Origin: Pontivivens ytuae | GTDB taxonomy: Bacteria > Pseudomonadota > Alphaproteobacteria > Rhodobacterales > Rhodobacteraceae | DNA: 64,000 nucleotides | Direction of reading: 5' to 3' | Assembly: GCF_015679265.1 (NCBI RefSeq) | Contig: NZ_CP064942.1 | Location: forward strand, 1,706,001-1,770,000 | Shown: in pieces, positions 63,901-64,000 of the stretch | Layout of the letters: each line of letters starts with the position of its first letter | How positions within the stretch are numbered: position 1 is the stretch's first letter | Notes under the pieces: generated by a model | The model's database searches: none | Told to the model about the DNA's origin: nothing | What the model saw: only the letters and a program-made list of their open reading frames with translations | Translations under genes and position numbers: made by a program

Positions 63901-64000
63901 CTCGATCGAGGATCTCGCGCAGCTCATCTACGACCTCAAGCAGATCAACCCGGATGCGAAAGTCTGCGTGAAGCTGGTGGCCCAGACCGGCGTCGGCACC
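60899..64000 (+). CDS. gltB: Glutamate synthase large subunit, 5' part
   Basis: 1034 codons are visible; the gene runs off the window (full length is about 1500). Cys34 in ANCGVGLVVS is the expected mature N-terminal nucleophile of the class II glutamine amidotransferase domain after removal of a 33-residue propeptide. The amidotransferase region (YHQRYSTNTFPQWWLAQPFR, HNGEINTLKGNLNW), the central domain and the start of the FMN-binding synthase domain (SDSGEGGEDPKHF, GAKPGEGGQLPGFK) are present. It works with GltD in ammonia assimilation. Confidence 0.97.
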   Translation, partial: MTKYDDAWVKGYEAQAAHLAEHGMYLPEEEKANCGVGLVVSIDGRRSRKVVQNGIDALKAIWHRGAVDADGKTGDGAGIHVQIPVPFFQDQIERTGHTHQGELIAVGQVFLPRTDFGAQETCRTIVETEVLRMGYTIYGWRHVPVDISVLGDKANATRPEIEQILISNAKGVDEEEFERELYVIRRRIEKAALAAQVPQLYICSLSCRSIIYKGMMLAEQVAEFYPDLKDERFESAFAIYHQRYSTNTFPQWWLAQPFRMLAHNGEINTLKGNLNWLKSHEIRMASSYFGELAEDIKPIVANGASDSAALDSVFEVLVRAGRNAPMAKTMLVPEAWSKTATKMPQEWEDMYSYSNSVMEPWDGPAALAMTDGRWVCAGLDRNGLRPMRYVVTGDGMVIAGSEVGMVPTDEMSVVEKGALGPGQMLAVDMQRGALFHDAEIKDELATSQPFGEWVGRITDLADVTDVTGETTVLEGEALRKRQISAGYDIEILEQILHPMVEDAKEAIGSMGDDTPQAVLSEKYRPLSHYFRQNFSQVTNPPIDSLREHRVMSLKTRFGNLKNVLDETGAQTEILTLDSPVVTNARWAKMLDYFGDSAAVIDCTFSGDEMRPALERVRAEAEQAVRAGANHVILTDEHVGPDRVGLPMILATSAVHSWLTGKGLRTFCSINVRSAECVDPHYFAVLIGAGATTVNAWLAQDSIADRIDRGLLDGPLSVAMDKFAEAVNQGLLKIMSKMGISVISSYRGGLNFEAVGLSRAMVNEFFPGMPSRISGIGISGVQAAAKAVHARAYASGTDVLPVGGFYKARRSGESHAWEAQLMHMMQAACDRGSYKIWQEYSRGMQARAPIHLRDLLGFKPDRKPIPVDEVESITSIRKRFVTPGMSLGALSPEAHKTLNVAMNRIGAKSDSGEGGEDPKHFHPEPNGDNPSAKIKQVASGRFGVTAEYLNNCQELEIKVAQGAKPGEGGQLPGFKVTEMIAKLRHSTPGVTLISPPPHHDIYSIEDLAQLIYDLKQINPDAKVCVKLVAQTGVGT

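Overview
This is a GC-rich bacterial chromosome segment, almost certainly from an alphaproteobacterium of the Rhodobacterales (Rhodobacteraceae, Roseobacter-like). The call rests on gene content and order: CcrM methylase next to RNase HII, a mitochondrial-type COQ9 divergent from rpsU, the 49-residue aa3 cytochrome oxidase subunit IV, a BamF-type DUF3035 lipoprotein, an NDUFA9-like protein, SdhAF4 (DUF1674), ubiB-ubiE-mutM-enoyl-CoA hydratase-rpsT-dnaA, a TAXI-type fused TRAP permease, a CTTCATCTTTCC / AAATACG repeat just after stop codons, and a GTTC-N7-GTTC LexA site. No prophage, transposase, CRISPR array or integrase was recognised; the window is mostly core chromosome with a few lineage-specific inserts.

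Layout. 1-6.6 kb: 3' part of the B12-dependent ribonucleotide reductase nrdJ, an orphan possibly beta-trefoil-like protein, two membrane proteins (one MAPEG), an XRE/MmyB regulator with a palindromic candidate operator, a LuxR-type receptor without a visible synthase, and rpsD. 6.8-16.9 kb: glycosyltransferase-like protein, rlmJ, a short-chain dehydrogenase, an FeS-type photolyase, cyclopropane fatty acid synthase, a flavin dehydrogenase, a radical SAM protein with a perfect SOS box, rnhB and ccrM. 17-25.5 kb: VOC protein, succinate-semialdehyde dehydrogenase and sdhAF4 on the minus strand; htpX-rsmB-heparinase-like-purH-lspA on the plus strand. 25.5-32 kb: bamF, an active/inactive M16 peptidase pair, two tiny overlapping membrane-protein ORFs, an acetyltransferase, tRNA-Arg(CCT), an M48 lipoprotein protease and an APH-like kinase. 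32-41 kb: ubiB-ubiE, mutM, enoyl-CoA hydratase, rpsT, rhodanese, dnaA, coq9/rpsU and a phosphatase. 41-49 kb: cytochrome oxidase subunit IV, DUF6173, metallo-beta-lactamase fold, NTF2-like, an acyl-CoA dehydrogenase of the DmdC type, tsaC/Sua5 and a TAXI-TRAP transporter. 49.6-54.4 kb: sulfotransferase-like protein, a three-part ABC importer whose ATPase lies on the opposite strand, and tRNA-Leu(CAG). 54.4-64 kb: LysR/LysE exporter pair, NDUFA9-like, uppP, and glutamate synthase gltD ... gltB separated by two inserted genes.

Functional themes: genome maintenance (ccrM, rnhB, mutM, photolyase, SOS-linked radical SAM protein, dnaA), ubiquinone and respiratory assembly (ubiB, ubiE, coq9, NDUFA9, ctaH, sdhAF4), envelope quality control (htpX, M16 pair, M48, lspA, bamF, uppP) and nutrient uptake or nitrogen assimilation (TAXI-TRAP, ABC importer, gltBD, LysE). 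Regulatory features worth attention are the SOS box at 13937-13951, two arrays of 11-bp-spaced heptamers at 2156-2207 and 59643-59670, the XRE operator at 4246-4262, GANTC sites in the ccrM promoter, and two families of dispersed intergenic repeats.
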